In this document: positions 1 through 8,858 of the stretch, one piece after another
How positions within the stretch are numbered: the first letter of the stretch is position 1
Layout of the letters: each line of letters opens with the position of its first letter
Assembly (NCBI RefSeq): GCF_018492665.1
Contig: NZ_JAFVME010000012.1
Span: forward strand, 1-64,000
Source: Pedobacter sp. B4-66
GTDB taxonomy: Bacteria; Bacteroidota; Bacteroidia; Sphingobacteriales; Sphingobacteriaceae
DNA length: 64,000 bases
Direction of reading: 5' to 3'
The notes under the pieces: generated by a model
Databases searched by the model: none
What the model was told of the DNA's origin: nothing
Seen by the model: the letters and a program-made list of their open reading frames with translations, nothing else
Position numbers and translations under genes: made by a program

Positions 1-677
1 CTGTATTCACTTAAGATAAGTAGTTTATCCTGATTGAATTTGTATCTGTCTGCTTCCAATAGGTAATCTTTAGGGATGGTGTCTTCGGATAGATCTTGTA
101 AGAGGGAATAAATTAAGCTCACGTATCTGAAGTTTATTATGTTTTGAGCAAAAAGCATTGTTTGCGGATCAAGAGGGTTTTTAGATACATAGGCTTTAAT
201 GAGGTTTTGTTGATGAGCTTTCCATTTACTTAATGTATCTGTATATTCTTTTAATTCTTTGAATTGGAAGAGTTTAGGGGCACTTAGAGTAGCATTTGAT
301 ACCAAAACAAATAGGTTATACCTTGAGGCTGTTTTTCCGGTAAATGTCAATTCCGGTATCCCATTGTTTTTATTGATATGAAACTTTAATGAATCTCCAG
401 GTTGAAAGTAAAGTTTCCAGATCTTGTATTTTGCTCTAAAAGTTAGAATTTCGGGGGCTTTCAGATTGAAATTAATATCAAAATGAGCGCCCTTACCATA
501 TACAGTTGTTAATTCCTCTTGTGGTCCAATCGGATAAAACTTATACGACCTTAGTATTGAAATTTCGTCCACACTACTATCGCTGCAAAATCCGGATAAT
601 TTAACGTTATTTTGTGCTTTTGCAGTAAAAGTGCACATTAGTACAATTAAAATAAGAGCCTTTTTCAAGAACAACAT
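1..677 (-). CDS. Secreted thioredoxin-pathway-like protein (N-terminal part, runs off window)
   Basis: An open frame runs from an ATG at 675-677 on the minus strand to the window edge without a stop, giving 225 residues. Residues 1-22 form a signal peptide (MLFLKKALILIVL..., ending AKAQ). The following region (about 23-200) is beta-rich then helical and resembles in style the N-terminal part of Bacteroidota TlpA/AhpC-TSA proteins, with a 'FQPGDSLKF' segment typical of those DUF4369-like domains. The thioredoxin fold, if present, would lie beyond the window. It follows the Cys-rich peptide gene on the same strand, so a role in oxidising or maturing that peptide is plausible but is inference. 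The signal peptide is clear; the family assignment is moderate. Confidence 0.6.
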   Translation of the reverse strand, partial: MLFLKKALILIVLMCTFTAKAQNNVKLSGFCSDSSVDEISILRSYKFYPIGPQEELTTVYGKGAHFDINFNLKAPEILTFRAKYKIWKLYFQPGDSLKFHINKNNGIPELTFTGKTASRYNLFVLVSNATLSAPKLFQFKELKEYTDTLSKWKAHQQNLIKAYVSKNPLDPQTMLFAQNIINFRYVSLIYSLLQDLSEDTIPKDYLLEADRYKFNQDKLLILSEY

Positions 678-700
678 AAGCTTAATTTAAGATGACATTT

Positions 701-732
701 TACGTCAAAGAGCCTTAAGGCTCTTTGACGTA
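701..732. terminator. Perfect 32-bp palindrome between peptide gene and downstream gene
   Basis: Positions 701-732 equal their own reverse complement, and the pairing extends a few A/T bases on each side. It lies in the 72-bp gap between the peptide stop (750) and the next start (677). Read on the minus strand the hairpin is not followed by a U run, so it may be a partial terminator or an mRNA stabiliser or processing site that lets the small peptide be made in excess of the next gene. Confidence 0.55.
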
Positions 733-749
733 AAAAAATGGATAATTTA

Positions 750-995
750 TCATGGACATGTACATGTACCATGATTACCTGATCCGCATTGTGCCGTCTG
801 CTGACCTGAATCACATGTGGGTACTGGAGTAGCAACATCATGTCCCGGACATTTATTAAAGCACTTATAACCACTACCACTACCACTGCCACTGGTAGGG
901 CTGCCACCGCCGCCACCCAATACATTTTTCAATTGACTTCTGGTTAAGACTTCACCTTTCTGAAAGGCCAGATCTTTTAAGGTTAATTTTTTCAT
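750..995 (-). CDS. Double-glycine leader, Cys-rich secreted peptide precursor
   Basis: An 81-residue precursor. Residues 1-28 look like a Bacteroidota GG leader: charged and hydrophobic, with LTLKDLAF near the start and QLKNVLGG ending in the Gly-Gly that C39 peptidases cut (residues 27-28). The predicted core (29-81) begins with a Gly/Ser-rich linker and holds six cysteines (45, 49, 61, 70, 78, 80), enough for three disulfides. The peptidase exporter and HlyD adaptor are the two upstream genes on the same strand, so it is very likely their substrate. No lanthionine or radical-SAM enzyme is visible in the window. It could be a bacteriocin-like antimicrobial or a signalling peptide. No immunity gene was recognised nearby. 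Confidence 0.8.
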   Translation of the reverse strand: MKKLTLKDLAFQKGEVLTRSQLKNVLGGGGGSPTSGSGSGSGYKCFNKCPGHDVATPVPTCDSGQQTAQCGSGNHGTCTCP

Positions 996-1173
996 TTTTT
1001 TTGTATAAAATTTGGTGATTTAAATTTCGTAACCCTACCACGCCGGGTTACTTCAGGCTGCATGTTTTTATAACTTTCATGCTTGTTATTGGAGCTGCTC
1101 CGTTGCAACCGGCAACACCTTTTTGTACAAAGAGTTAAATTCGATTCGACTCGGTTGAGTTTGGTAATTTAAG
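996..1173 (-). promoter_or_regulatory. Leader region of the peptide gene with hairpin
   Basis: This 178-bp gap separates the HlyD gene from the peptide gene. It contains a 7-bp stem with a 9-nt loop (1029-1051) and further short GC-rich inverted repeats around 1095-1120. These could end the transporter transcript or sit in the 5' leader of the peptide mRNA. The peptide gene probably has its own promoter here, but no confident Bacteroidota -33/-7 pair was found. Confidence 0.35.
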
Positions 1174-2514
1174 TTATTGTCCTACCGAAGTTGATTTAAT
1201 CGTATTGTAATATATTCTGTCAAACAATCGCATATTTTTGGTTATTATTAACGCCTGTCCACTTAAGCCATTTCTATATGGTATTTCTAGATTGTTATTA
1301 GTTTTCAGTCCTTTACTTAATTTAACTGTTGCTAAAAAACCGCTATCTGTAGCAATATTTGACACATAATTAATAGTTCCGTCAAGAAATCCGAATTCCT
1401 GATAGGGAAATGCATCTAGCCTCAATTGTACATTTAAACCGGTATCAATCTTGCCAAAGTTTGTTTGAGATAACTTGATTTCAACATATTCGGTGCCTTT
1501 ATCTGGATTTACATATCCGATAATACTGCCGTTTTGCAGAAATTGATTTTCCTGTAGGGCACCATTTAAGTTGGTAATTCCATTTGTGGGTGATTGAATG
1601 ATATATTCCTTTTTCCATTCATCTACAGCACTTTTTAAAGATTGAAGGGACTGGTAGAAAATAACGTTTTGTTGTGCCTCATCATGAACAAGCTGGTCTA
1701 TTTCCTTTTGTTTGTCACGTTTCTGATTTGAACTAGAAAGTAAAGAGGCGTCCATTTCAGGGATCAGACTTTGTTTATTCAGGAATTTACTATTTTCTTC
1801 TCTATATTCTGCTTTTGTTATAATTCCTTTGTCTAATAAACCTTTGTTGATGCTGAAATTTTCAGCAGCTAAATCAAGATCTTTTAAAATTAATTCTTGT
1901 TTCTTAACAATGGTTGTTCTAAGGCTATCCTGATAAGCCATATCAGATTTTAAGGAATTAATTTTCTTTTCGTAGAAACCATTTTTAGAATAATCTACAA
2001 ATATTTGCCATGTTGCAATAAACATCTGATATTTTTGTTGTAGCTCACCAAGATTTTGAAACGACAAGTTGAAAAATTGCGCCGTTTCATTTTCCTTACC
2101 CATTTCCATTAATTTTACCGCCTTTGTAAGGCGGTCAGAAAGTTGGATCACCTCTTCATGATTGGCTGTACTTTCCATAAAACCAATTACCTCATTCTCT
2201 CTGATTGAAATATTATTCTTCACCAGTAGTTTTACAAGTCTTCCTTGATGTCTTGAGATTATTGCTTTTGGGGCATTTGCTGAAGTAAGTTTAAACTTCG
2301 CAGTAATAAAATCGGGATATTTTACAATCCAGGTTCCAGAAAAAAGTAGTAGAATAATTCCCAAAAAGATAAAAAGGGCATTTCTTTCAAGCCAGTCTGG
2401 TTTGTTTGAGAGGATTTCTTGTGCCATTTCTGATCTTCTGTTGATCTTGGTTGACAAGGTTTTGCTTAATAGAAATTCCTTTTCGTCTGAAACATCTTCT
2501 AAATCTTCGTTCAT
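1174..2514 (-). CDS. HlyD-family membrane fusion protein (peptide exporter adaptor)
   Basis: A 446-residue protein with a cytoplasmic N-terminus, one membrane span at about 45-63, a beta-barrel/lipoyl half-motif near 75-110, a long coiled-coil hairpin (about 125-310) and a C-terminal beta domain starting near 'IIQSPTNG'. This is the usual order for periplasmic adaptors of ABC-type peptide exporters. It starts 10 bp after the ABC gene, in one operon. It would link the exporter to an outer-membrane channel; no TolC-like gene is in the window, so the channel would be encoded elsewhere. Confidence 0.88.
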   Translation of the reverse strand: MNEDLEDVSDEKEFLLSKTLSTKINRRSEMAQEILSNKPDWLERNALFIFLGIILLLFSGTWIVKYPDFITAKFKLTSANAPKAIISRHQGRLVKLLVKNNISIRENEVIGFMESTANHEEVIQLSDRLTKAVKLMEMGKENETAQFFNLSFQNLGELQQKYQMFIATWQIFVDYSKNGFYEKKINSLKSDMAYQDSLRTTIVKKQELILKDLDLAAENFSINKGLLDKGIITKAEYREENSKFLNKQSLIPEMDASLLSSSNQKRDKQKEIDQLVHDEAQQNVIFYQSLQSLKSAVDEWKKEYIIQSPTNGITNLNGALQENQFLQNGSIIGYVNPDKGTEYVEIKLSQTNFGKIDTGLNVQLRLDAFPYQEFGFLDGTINYVSNIATDSGFLATVKLSKGLKTNNNLEIPYRNGLSGQALIITKNMRLFDRIYYNTIKSTSVGQ

Positions 2515-2524
2515 ATAACTAGTT

Positions 2525-4711
2525 TTAATTGCCTAATTCTAACTGATTTTTAACCAATTCATAGTAACCGCCTTTAAGTGATGTTAAGTATTGGTGAGAG
2601 CCTTCTTCAAGAATTTTCCCCTCTTTTAAAACAACAATTTTATCAGCATCTTTTACGGTACTTAGCCTATGTGCTACTACAACAACAGTTTTTCCTTCAT
2701 AAAATTCTTTCAGATTCTCCACAATTGTTTTTTCATTATTTGCATCCAAAGAATTGGTAGCTTCATCAAAAAAAAGATAGTGAGGGTTTTTGTACACAAC
2801 TCTTGCAATAAGCATTCTTTGGCGCTGCCCTTGACTTATTCCTACTCCATCTGCTCCTAAATGTGTATTAAAGCCATTAGGGAGTGTTTCAATGAATGAT
2901 AATATATTCGCTACATGGCAGCTATGCATTAGCTTGTCTATATCTATATGTTGATCTCCAACTGCAATATTTTTTGCTATGCTGTCATTGAATACAAAGC
3001 CGTCCTGTAAAACGGCACCACACTGCCTTCTCCAAAATGAAGGGCTATAATGCTTAAAGTTGCTTTCTCCTACCTTGATGTCTCCCTGATATTGATCGTA
3101 TATTTTTAAAAGAAGTTTTAAAAGCGTTGTTTTTCCACTACCGCTGACGCCTACAATAGCTGTAATTTTACCCTCAGGGATTTCCAGGTTAATGTTTTTT
3201 AAAACAGGGTCGTTTCCAGCTCCGGGATAACTAAAAGATACATTATCAAATGTTATAGTTTTTTTTGGAGGAAGATAACTCAACATAGTCTGATCGAGTG
3301 GCTCTTCATCATCTAATTCGTAAATTTCGTTCAGACGCTCCATACTTATTTTTGCATCCTGATAGCTTTGTGATAATCCAATAAACTCTGAAACAGGTCC
3401 GCTCAATTGCCCAATGATATATTGAACAGCCAACATAGCTCCGAATGTAAGTTGGCCTTGAACTACCATTTGAGCAACCATGAAAGTAATTACAATGTTT
3501 TTCCCTTGGTTGATTAGTAAAGCGCCAGAAGATTGCCACTGTGAATAATTTAATCCTTTTAACCCTAGTTTAAATACTCCCACTTGTATATTTTCCCACT
3601 CCCAGCGTTTTAGATGTTCAGCATTATTCAGACGTATTTCTTGCATTCCCTGCACCAGTTGGAGGGTGGCATTATTTTCTTTAGCCGAAATATTGAAAGT
3701 TTCATAGTTTAGTTTTCTGCGAATTCGAAGAAATAGTTGGATCCACCCAAAATAAAGGAGGTTACCTATCGTGAATACAATAAATAGCTGAAAATTATAA
3801 CTAATAAGGATAACAGTATACACGAAAAAATTTAAAATGGAGAATAAGGTGCCAAAAGCCTGCCCTGTTAAGAAGGATTGAACAGTATGATTATCTCCAA
3901 TACGCTGTAATACATCTCCTGTTTGATGGGTATCATAAAACGACACAGGAAGTCTGGTCAGTTTAATCCAAAAATCGGATAATATTGCTAGACTAATTCT
4001 ATTAGAAATCTTTACTTGTAATCTAGATCGTATAAATCCAATAACAGTGGTACTCAAAGTTAGCATTAGCTGTGCTATAAGAACTAGAGTGATATATTGC
4101 ATATTCCGGGTGTTTATCCCAGTATCGACCATCGTCTGCGTTAAGAAAGGAAAAATTAGCTGCAAGAAAAAAGTAACAACTAATGAAATAAACACTTGCG
4201 ATAGCTTTCCTCTGCTTTGATAGAGGTATTTAGATACAAAACTCCAGGTTAATTTGTGCTCCTTCTCACCTTCTAATTTATAGAACTCAGGAGCAGGTTC
4301 TAAAAGCAATACTGTCCCTACATAGCCATTGGTTTCATTTTTATCAGCTCCCCAATAATTGAGAAAATTTTCTTTATCATAAGTCATTATGCCTCTTGCT
4401 GGATCAGCAATCTTCACCTTTTTTTTATCAATAGAATTTAAGACTACAAAATGATTCTGATCCCAGTGTAATATCGCGGGGAGTGGTACAATTAGAAGCT
4501 TTTCGTAATTAATCTGTGCACCTCTTGTTCTAAATCCAAGCTTTTCTGCAGTTTCACTTATTCCTAAAAGCGAAACCCCCTGTTTACTGAAACCTGCCTT
4601 AGTTCGAATAGTATCCGCATTATAATGCTTGCCATAAAATTTGGCAACCATTCTGAGGCAGGTGGGACCACAGTCCATTGCATTTAATTGTCTATAGAAA
4701 GGGAACGGCAT
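2525..4711 (-). CDS. Peptidase-containing ABC exporter (C39 peptidase + TMD + NBD)
   Basis: A 728-residue three-domain exporter. The N-terminal C39 peptidase has its catalytic Cys at 14 (MDCGPTC), His at 87 (WDQNHFVVL) and Asp at 103 (ADPARG). A six-helix transmembrane domain covers about 165-460. The ATP-binding domain has Walker A (GVSGSGKTT, from residue 521), the signature-like GISQGQRQR and Walker B with FFDEATNSLD. These proteins cleave GG leaders and export the core peptide. The signature differs from LSGGQ, which is common in peptidase-type exporters. It is first in the operon with the HlyD gene and the GG peptide downstream. Confidence 0.93.
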   Translation of the reverse strand: MPFPFYRQLNAMDCGPTCLRMVAKFYGKHYNADTIRTKAGFSKQGVSLLGISETAEKLGFRTRGAQINYEKLLIVPLPAILHWDQNHFVVLNSIDKKKVKIADPARGIMTYDKENFLNYWGADKNETNGYVGTVLLLEPAPEFYKLEGEKEHKLTWSFVSKYLYQSRGKLSQVFISLVVTFFLQLIFPFLTQTMVDTGINTRNMQYITLVLIAQLMLTLSTTVIGFIRSRLQVKISNRISLAILSDFWIKLTRLPVSFYDTHQTGDVLQRIGDNHTVQSFLTGQAFGTLFSILNFFVYTVILISYNFQLFIVFTIGNLLYFGWIQLFLRIRRKLNYETFNISAKENNATLQLVQGMQEIRLNNAEHLKRWEWENIQVGVFKLGLKGLNYSQWQSSGALLINQGKNIVITFMVAQMVVQGQLTFGAMLAVQYIIGQLSGPVSEFIGLSQSYQDAKISMERLNEIYELDDEEPLDQTMLSYLPPKKTITFDNVSFSYPGAGNDPVLKNINLEIPEGKITAIVGVSGSGKTTLLKLLLKIYDQYQGDIKVGESNFKHYSPSFWRRQCGAVLQDGFVFNDSIAKNIAVGDQHIDIDKLMHSCHVANILSFIETLPNGFNTHLGADGVGISQGQRQRMLIARVVYKNPHYLFFDEATNSLDANNEKTIVENLKEFYEGKTVVVVAHRLSTVKDADKIVVLKEGKILEEGSHQYLTSLKGGYYELVKNQLELGN

Positions 4712-5216
4712 ATTCGTTTAGATTAGCGTCAATTGATATGTACTATAATTAAAATGGTGATGGCAATCTTATGTTATCCTAAGTTTTTAGGTCAACGTCA
4801 ATTGCGTAGTTCTTTAGCTGCAAATAATTCCAGGATTGAAATTGCAGAACCGTCAATCAGCACTTGATAAATAAAAGTACGCGAGAAGTTTAAAGTATTT
4901 TGAAAGCATTATTTGGTTAGAGTTAAATGATTAATTCAATTTAATAGCATTTTTCTGTAAAATCAATTGGTTTTTCTTTTTTTACCAAAAAAAAAAGCCT
5001 TTGTTCTTGTAAAAGAGGTTTTAACAGATAAGAGGTCACTTTATTAAGATCTTAATTATTGTAACAATTTTGTTGTTAATGTTTTTTCCTATTTTCTTTA
5101 TTAAGAATTCTATTTCTTATCCCTGCTTTATTTTACAGTTTTGATGATTACTTATACATATTCTAATTTTGATCTGTACATCCTGATCTATAGATAATTT
5201 CACTAGTCATCTAATC
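4712..5216. other. Intergenic region between divergent genes, no gene seen
   Basis: About 505 bp of AT-rich DNA with homopolymer runs. The promoter of the minus-strand exporter operon must lie near the left end. No ORF with protein-like composition, tRNA or strong hairpin was seen. Confidence 0.4.
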
Positions 5217-5573
5217 ATGAAAGCTATAGCCTTAAAAATCAAAACATTGGGGGCTATGTTTTATTTTTCTCATGCTTCCTGTTCAAAAAATGAGAACGAC
5301 CATTAAAAAGAAGAAGTTGAAGACAAAATAGATACGACCAAACTTCCGGGTATGTGGAAATTGACTACTCATATCGTTGGCGGGAGAGACATAATTCATA
5401 ATTGGCAGCTATACGATAAATACTGGTCAGACCAAAATGGTTACCGCCATTGGGGAAATAACCGAGGAATGGGATGTGTTAATGTTAACTATCACTACGC
5501 TTGTAATAGAACAGGTCTCAAAAAACGAAAGGATATCATTTGTAAGGCGATGATTATCTCATCAAAATCTTGA
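5217..5573 (+). pseudogene. Broken small lipoprotein gene (in-frame stop and probable frameshift)
   Basis: An ATG at 5217 opens a hydrophobic signal sequence ending SHASC, like a lipobox, but an in-frame TAA occurs at 5304-5306. The same frame then continues (KLPGMWKLTTHIVGG...) to 5573. From about 5440 the +1 frame is more protein-like (GEITEEWDVLMLTI...), so there is probably a second lesion, a 1-nt indel. The ATG at 5352 is therefore internal to the relic and not a real start. The original function is unknown; 'PGMWKL' recalls lipocalin-like lipoproteins, a weak hint only. It is the first member of the degraded array. Confidence 0.55.
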
Positions 5574-5577
5574 AAAA

Positions 5578-5925
5578 TTATTTCTTCTTAACTTCTGTTA
5601 TTTTAATTTTCTTGTATGCCCTATAAGTTGTTGCATTACCACATATAAAGTCCTCATTTAATAGCGCATAATTAATAAATACATGTATTTTGTCGTGTTC
5701 AAACTCCTTAGGTAAATTAACTGCCGAATAGTAGTTGTCATTTACTTTTATTATCCAGCCACATTGCTCTGTTTCTATCGGGCCCCCATCTAAAATTACA
5801 GCTTCAGTAAATTTACCGTTTGTTTGCTTTTTACAAGATGTTCCTATTAACAATGGTAATAGAAGAATTAATAAAGATATTTTTTTAATAAAATATTGTT
5901 CTTGTTTGTACCCTGATAGTAACAT
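5578..5925 (-). CDS. Small lipoprotein, unknown function
   Basis: A 115-residue protein with an N-terminal hydrophobic stretch ending LIGTSC (lipobox, Cys 31). The mature part is short and beta-like with a 'CGWIIKVNDNYYSAVNLP' segment. Such small lipoproteins are common in Pedobacter, but I do not recognise a named family. The signal sequence starts about 12 residues in, so the true start could lie slightly downstream. It is the only apparently intact minus-strand gene in the 5-14 kb array. Confidence 0.6.
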   Translation of the reverse strand: MLLSGYKQEQYFIKKISLLILLLPLLIGTSCKKQTNGKFTEAVILDGGPIETEQCGWIIKVNDNYYSAVNLPKEFEHDKIHVFINYALLNEDFICGNATTYRAYKKIKITEVKKK

Positions 5926-6076
5926 CTTTTATTGGTAAATTGAGGATGTGCGTTATGATTAAGTTTTGATTACTTAATAGTAAAGATAATAATTTACAAA
6001 CGCAATTTTCTTGATTTTTTTCTTTCTTATAGGCTATTTGCATTGTATGTTAGGAATAATGTAGTTCTTATCTCTT

Positions 6077-6291
6077 ATGATTTTTAAAGTTTTTTTACCA
6101 TATTCTGTATTTGGTGTTCGGCCATTACCGTAAGTGCTCAGGTGGGTGTAACTCCTTCCGATACTTCAAATGCACAGATGAATGTACGACGTTCGGAAGC
6201 GCAATATTGTGCAGCATTTAACGCTGGCTTGAAAAGATACCTTAAAACTTTCTATAATGAGTTTCAAACGTGTTCTGACAAATCAAGATAG
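6077..6291 (+). pseudogene. Frameshifted small secreted protein relic
   Basis: An ATG at 6077 starts a signal-like sequence (MIFKV...). If one base is restored in the T run near 6090-6096, the frame continues through a signal peptide ending VSAQ to a Ser/Asn-rich and then basic region, with the stop at 6289-6291. As written the frame is broken by this 1-nt loss. Total about 71 residues; no family recognised. Confidence 0.4.
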
Positions 6292-6436
6292 CAATTGTTT
6301 ATTTTTATAGGAATAAAACAAGGGACGAGATAGATCGATTTATTAGGGAACATAATGACTTATTAGAGCCTCAAAGCTTTTAGTTAAATTGAAGAGTATT
6401 TGTTGTAAAAAGTGGGGATGTTAATTTATTAGTTAT
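6292..6436 (+). other. Gene-relic spacer
   Basis: A short tail-like frame ends here with TRDEIDRFIREHNDLLEPQSF-like coding (stop near 6381), with no start. The next 35 bp (6391-6425) recur imperfectly at 7738-7772. It looks like the end of an eroded coding sequence plus a duplicated flank. Confidence 0.3.
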
Positions 6437-6850
6437 ATGAAAATGATAGCCTGGTTTATTTTACAAGGTGTCTTTACAATTAGTATATTTACACTGTATG
6501 TAGCTAATAGTGGTTACAGCGGAGGTGAGGTTGGAATGGCACCCACCGCGGTTATTTTTGCCGTATTTATACAACTCTTATTTTCAGTTGCTTTTTTTCT
6601 ATTGTTAAAGAAATTCCTAACAGGAAGTAAACGCATGGTCTTTTTCATATTCAATATGTTGTTTTATGAGTTAGCCTATCTTTTTTTTTCCAACAATATG
6701 CCAATACTTAAAATTTCTGAAACTGGGCTTATAGGCTTTTTTAATAAAGGATATTCTTTATCATCAGTTCTTTCAGGTTTATTTATTATGATTGTTTTTT
6801 TTGTCGTTAATTTATGGAGGGACAGGCATAATGCAAATAAGATCTCATAA
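6437..6850 (+). CDS. Four-helix integral membrane protein, orphan immunity candidate
   Basis: A 137-residue protein with about four predicted membrane spans (near 4-24, 34-58, 66-86 and 105-127) and a short basic C-terminus. It has no recognisable domain. Small polytopic membrane proteins between toxin-tail relics are typical of immunity proteins against membrane-acting or envelope toxins. The immunity role is inferred from context only. Confidence 0.5.
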   Translation: MKMIAWFILQGVFTISIFTLYVANSGYSGGEVGMAPTAVIFAVFIQLLFSVAFFLLLKKFLTGSKRMVFFIFNMLFYELAYLFFSNNMPILKISETGLIGFFNKGYSLSSVLSGLFIMIVFFVVNLWRDRHNANKIS

Positions 6851-6979
6851 TAAATTGCTCGGGTGCAACTTCCGTTTACTTATCTGCTAGGAAAGTGAAT
6901 AATTATACGGAGATTCTTAAAAAGATGATTGCGATATTCATCAGGTAATACACTGATTTCCTTAATACGGTTTTTTTTT

Positions 6980-7449
6980 ATGAAAAGAAATTTCTTATTA
7001 ATAATTGGTGTGTTATGTTTATTTCTATCTTGTAAATCCGAAAATAAAAGGCATGAAGATTTTTTTATGGAGAATTTTACTTCCTTAGACTCTATAAGAA
7101 CCTATGTTGAGGGAGAAATAAAAAAGAAAAAATGGATGGCAATCAGGTTGTTTTATTGTTTACCTCTGAGCCACAATATAGCAAGCATAAAAATCTCATT
7201 TTTGATCATAATTTAGTCTTGAGAATGAATAGGTTAAAGATCAGACAGATTAGATGTGTTACGGAAATGAAAGATGCCTGCGGAATATTTGACGTTATTT
7301 ATTTTCAATTAATGGCAAATGGAAATCAGGAAAATAAAGTAGTATATTACGTTTATGATAGGTGTGATAAGTTTAAGAACTTTGAAAATCACAAAATTTA
7401 TCAGAAGAGGATGCTCAAAAATTGGGGGTTATTGATCGATCCAACTTAA
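6980..7449 (+). pseudogene. Frameshifted lipoprotein, immunity-like
   Basis: The ATG at 6980 starts a good lipoprotein signal (MKRNFLLIIGVLCLFLSC, lipobox LFLSC). After about 50 residues the frame leaves the coding path inside an A-rich run (about 7117-7130). The continuation is in another frame, starting around 7132 (MDGNQVVLLFTSEPQ...) and ending at 7449. Restoring one base would give a lipoprotein of about 156 residues. Function unknown. Confidence 0.55.
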
Positions 7450-7497
7450 GAATTCTAATTAATATGGATATTAATAATCTCAAAAAATACATTTCTA

Positions 7498-7752
7498 ATG
7501 AAAAAAATTAAGATCCAAATTCAAAATTGCAGCAATGATTGTATGTCAATAACGAAGGAGCCCGAGGCCATAGAGGGATTTATTAATGAACGCGATATAA
7601 TTGAAGTTGAAACGAATGAAGAAGAAGATAACATTTTAATTAATGTTGGTAAGAATGATGATGGAACAATTTATATCCAAATATGGGATGCTCGCAACAC
7701 CTGCTACACCATATATCATAAAGGCAAAAATATGTTTGAAGAGTATTTGTAG
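7498..7752 (+). CDS. Small soluble protein, orphan immunity candidate
   Basis: 84 residues, acidic, without signal peptide or membrane span. It is beta-rich with paired Cys (QNCSNDC; NTCYTIY). It sits between two broken lipoprotein genes. No family recognised; an immunity role is suggested only by its setting. Confidence 0.45.
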   Translation: MKKIKIQIQNCSNDCMSITKEPEAIEGFINERDIIEVETNEEEDNILINVGKNDDGTIYIQIWDARNTCYTIYHKGKNMFEEYL

Positions 7753-7900
7753 TTAAAAGTGGGGTTGTTAATGGCCATAGCGTTAATTCAGTGATAGAGG
7801 TTCTAAGTACACCTACAATTGGTCCGCAGATGTTCAATAAGATTTGCAGAGAACTATAAATTGGAAGGAGTCAAAAAGTTTCTAAAATCGGTAATTAACA

Positions 7901-8497
7901 ATGAAAAATTACCAAAACGATATTTTAGAAAAAGTGAGAAATAGTTATATAATTGGCTTTTACATTATCTGCTTGATTCTATTATATTCATCATGTTCCT
8001 TTCGCCTGCCAGCTATCAAAGGTAAATTGAAATATCTAACTTTCGTAGCTGACAGATTTAATAAGGATAAAGGTCATATTGAATTGCTGAATGCAGAGAA
8101 AATCGCATTGGATTCCTCGGAATTATTTCTACCGCAAGATGATCGAGAATTAATAGGACGTCTAAATTATACGAAAAATGATCGGATAGCAATTATGGAA
8201 GAGTAGATCGTTGATGAAAAAATTCCATTTACAATTGAAGTTGAGGCATTGTATGCAATAAGTAGCATGTTACTAGATTACAGCGTCAGTATCAGCCCAG
8301 CATTAATTAATACGAAGACTGGGCAGTACAGCAATGGAAATGAAAAGGAAATGCAAGAGATTTTTAGCATTTATAAGAAGTGGTTCCATAAAATGGAGGA
8401 AAACAAATTCAACCAGCTCACATGGCCCTTGTCCGGTTCGAAGTTTAAGTGGCTTGGCCGTGAAGAAGTCAAAATTGAAGTACGATCTTCCCTATAG
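7901..8497 (+). pseudogene. Lipoprotein gene broken by an in-frame TAG
   Basis: The frame starts at 7901 with a lipoprotein signal (...CLILLYSSC) and is open to a TAG at 8204-8206. The identical frame then continues from 8207 to 8497 with protein-like content, including an NEKEMQEIFSIYKKWF segment. The ATG at 8249 is in the same frame and internal. The whole would be about 198 residues. The C-terminal segment resembles a second relic at 12427-12543. A single nonsense mutation is the simplest explanation. Confidence 0.6.
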
Positions 8498-8551
8498 CAG
8501 ATAGATCCTCTTATAGTAAGCCCAATTGTTACTTCAATAATTAATTATGAA

Positions 8552-8716
8552 ATGGCTGAAGAACCATCTGCAAATATAACATGTTATTTTGTTGATTTCG
8601 ATAGGTCTATAATAGTAAATATTTATGATGATAGAGGGATGGATGTTTATTCTCCTAATAAGGCGATTATTGAGGGACTTTTAAATAGATTTTCTAAATT
8701 AGGGATTATTTATTGA
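8552..8716 (+). pseudogene. Fragment resembling a DUF3885 C-terminus
   Basis: The frame is open from just after the stop at 8497 and has an ATG at 8552. It encodes 54 residues with 'VDFDRSIIVNIYDDRGMDV', a pattern I associate with the C-terminal half of DUF3885 proteins. The usual N-terminal half is missing, so this looks like a truncated remnant. DUF3885 genes often lie near toxin loci. The assignment is from memory of the pattern and is weak. Confidence 0.4.
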
Positions 8717-8858
8717 TCGAACTTAAGAATTTTAATTATTAAGCATTGGCCTTATGACTCAATCCTTTTAGATATCTCTATCCTGACAGGTCCTATATAT
8801 ATTAGATTGAGGTTATGTGTCTTTATGATTGGTTTGACGGCAAATTTAACGGAGATGT

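Noticed and set aside
665..925. An 86-codon minus-strand frame overlapping the peptide gene
   Set aside because: It is an out-of-frame shadow of the GG-leader peptide gene with low-complexity valine runs; the 750-995 frame has a leader, core and partner transporters.
750..995. Lanthipeptide or radical-SAM peptide
   Set aside because: No modification enzyme gene is visible on either side within the window; a disulfide-rich unmodified peptide is simpler.
5352..5573. Independent gene starting at 5352
   Set aside because: The frame continues upstream to 5217 with a lipoprotein-like signal, interrupted by one TAA; the ATG is internal to a relic.
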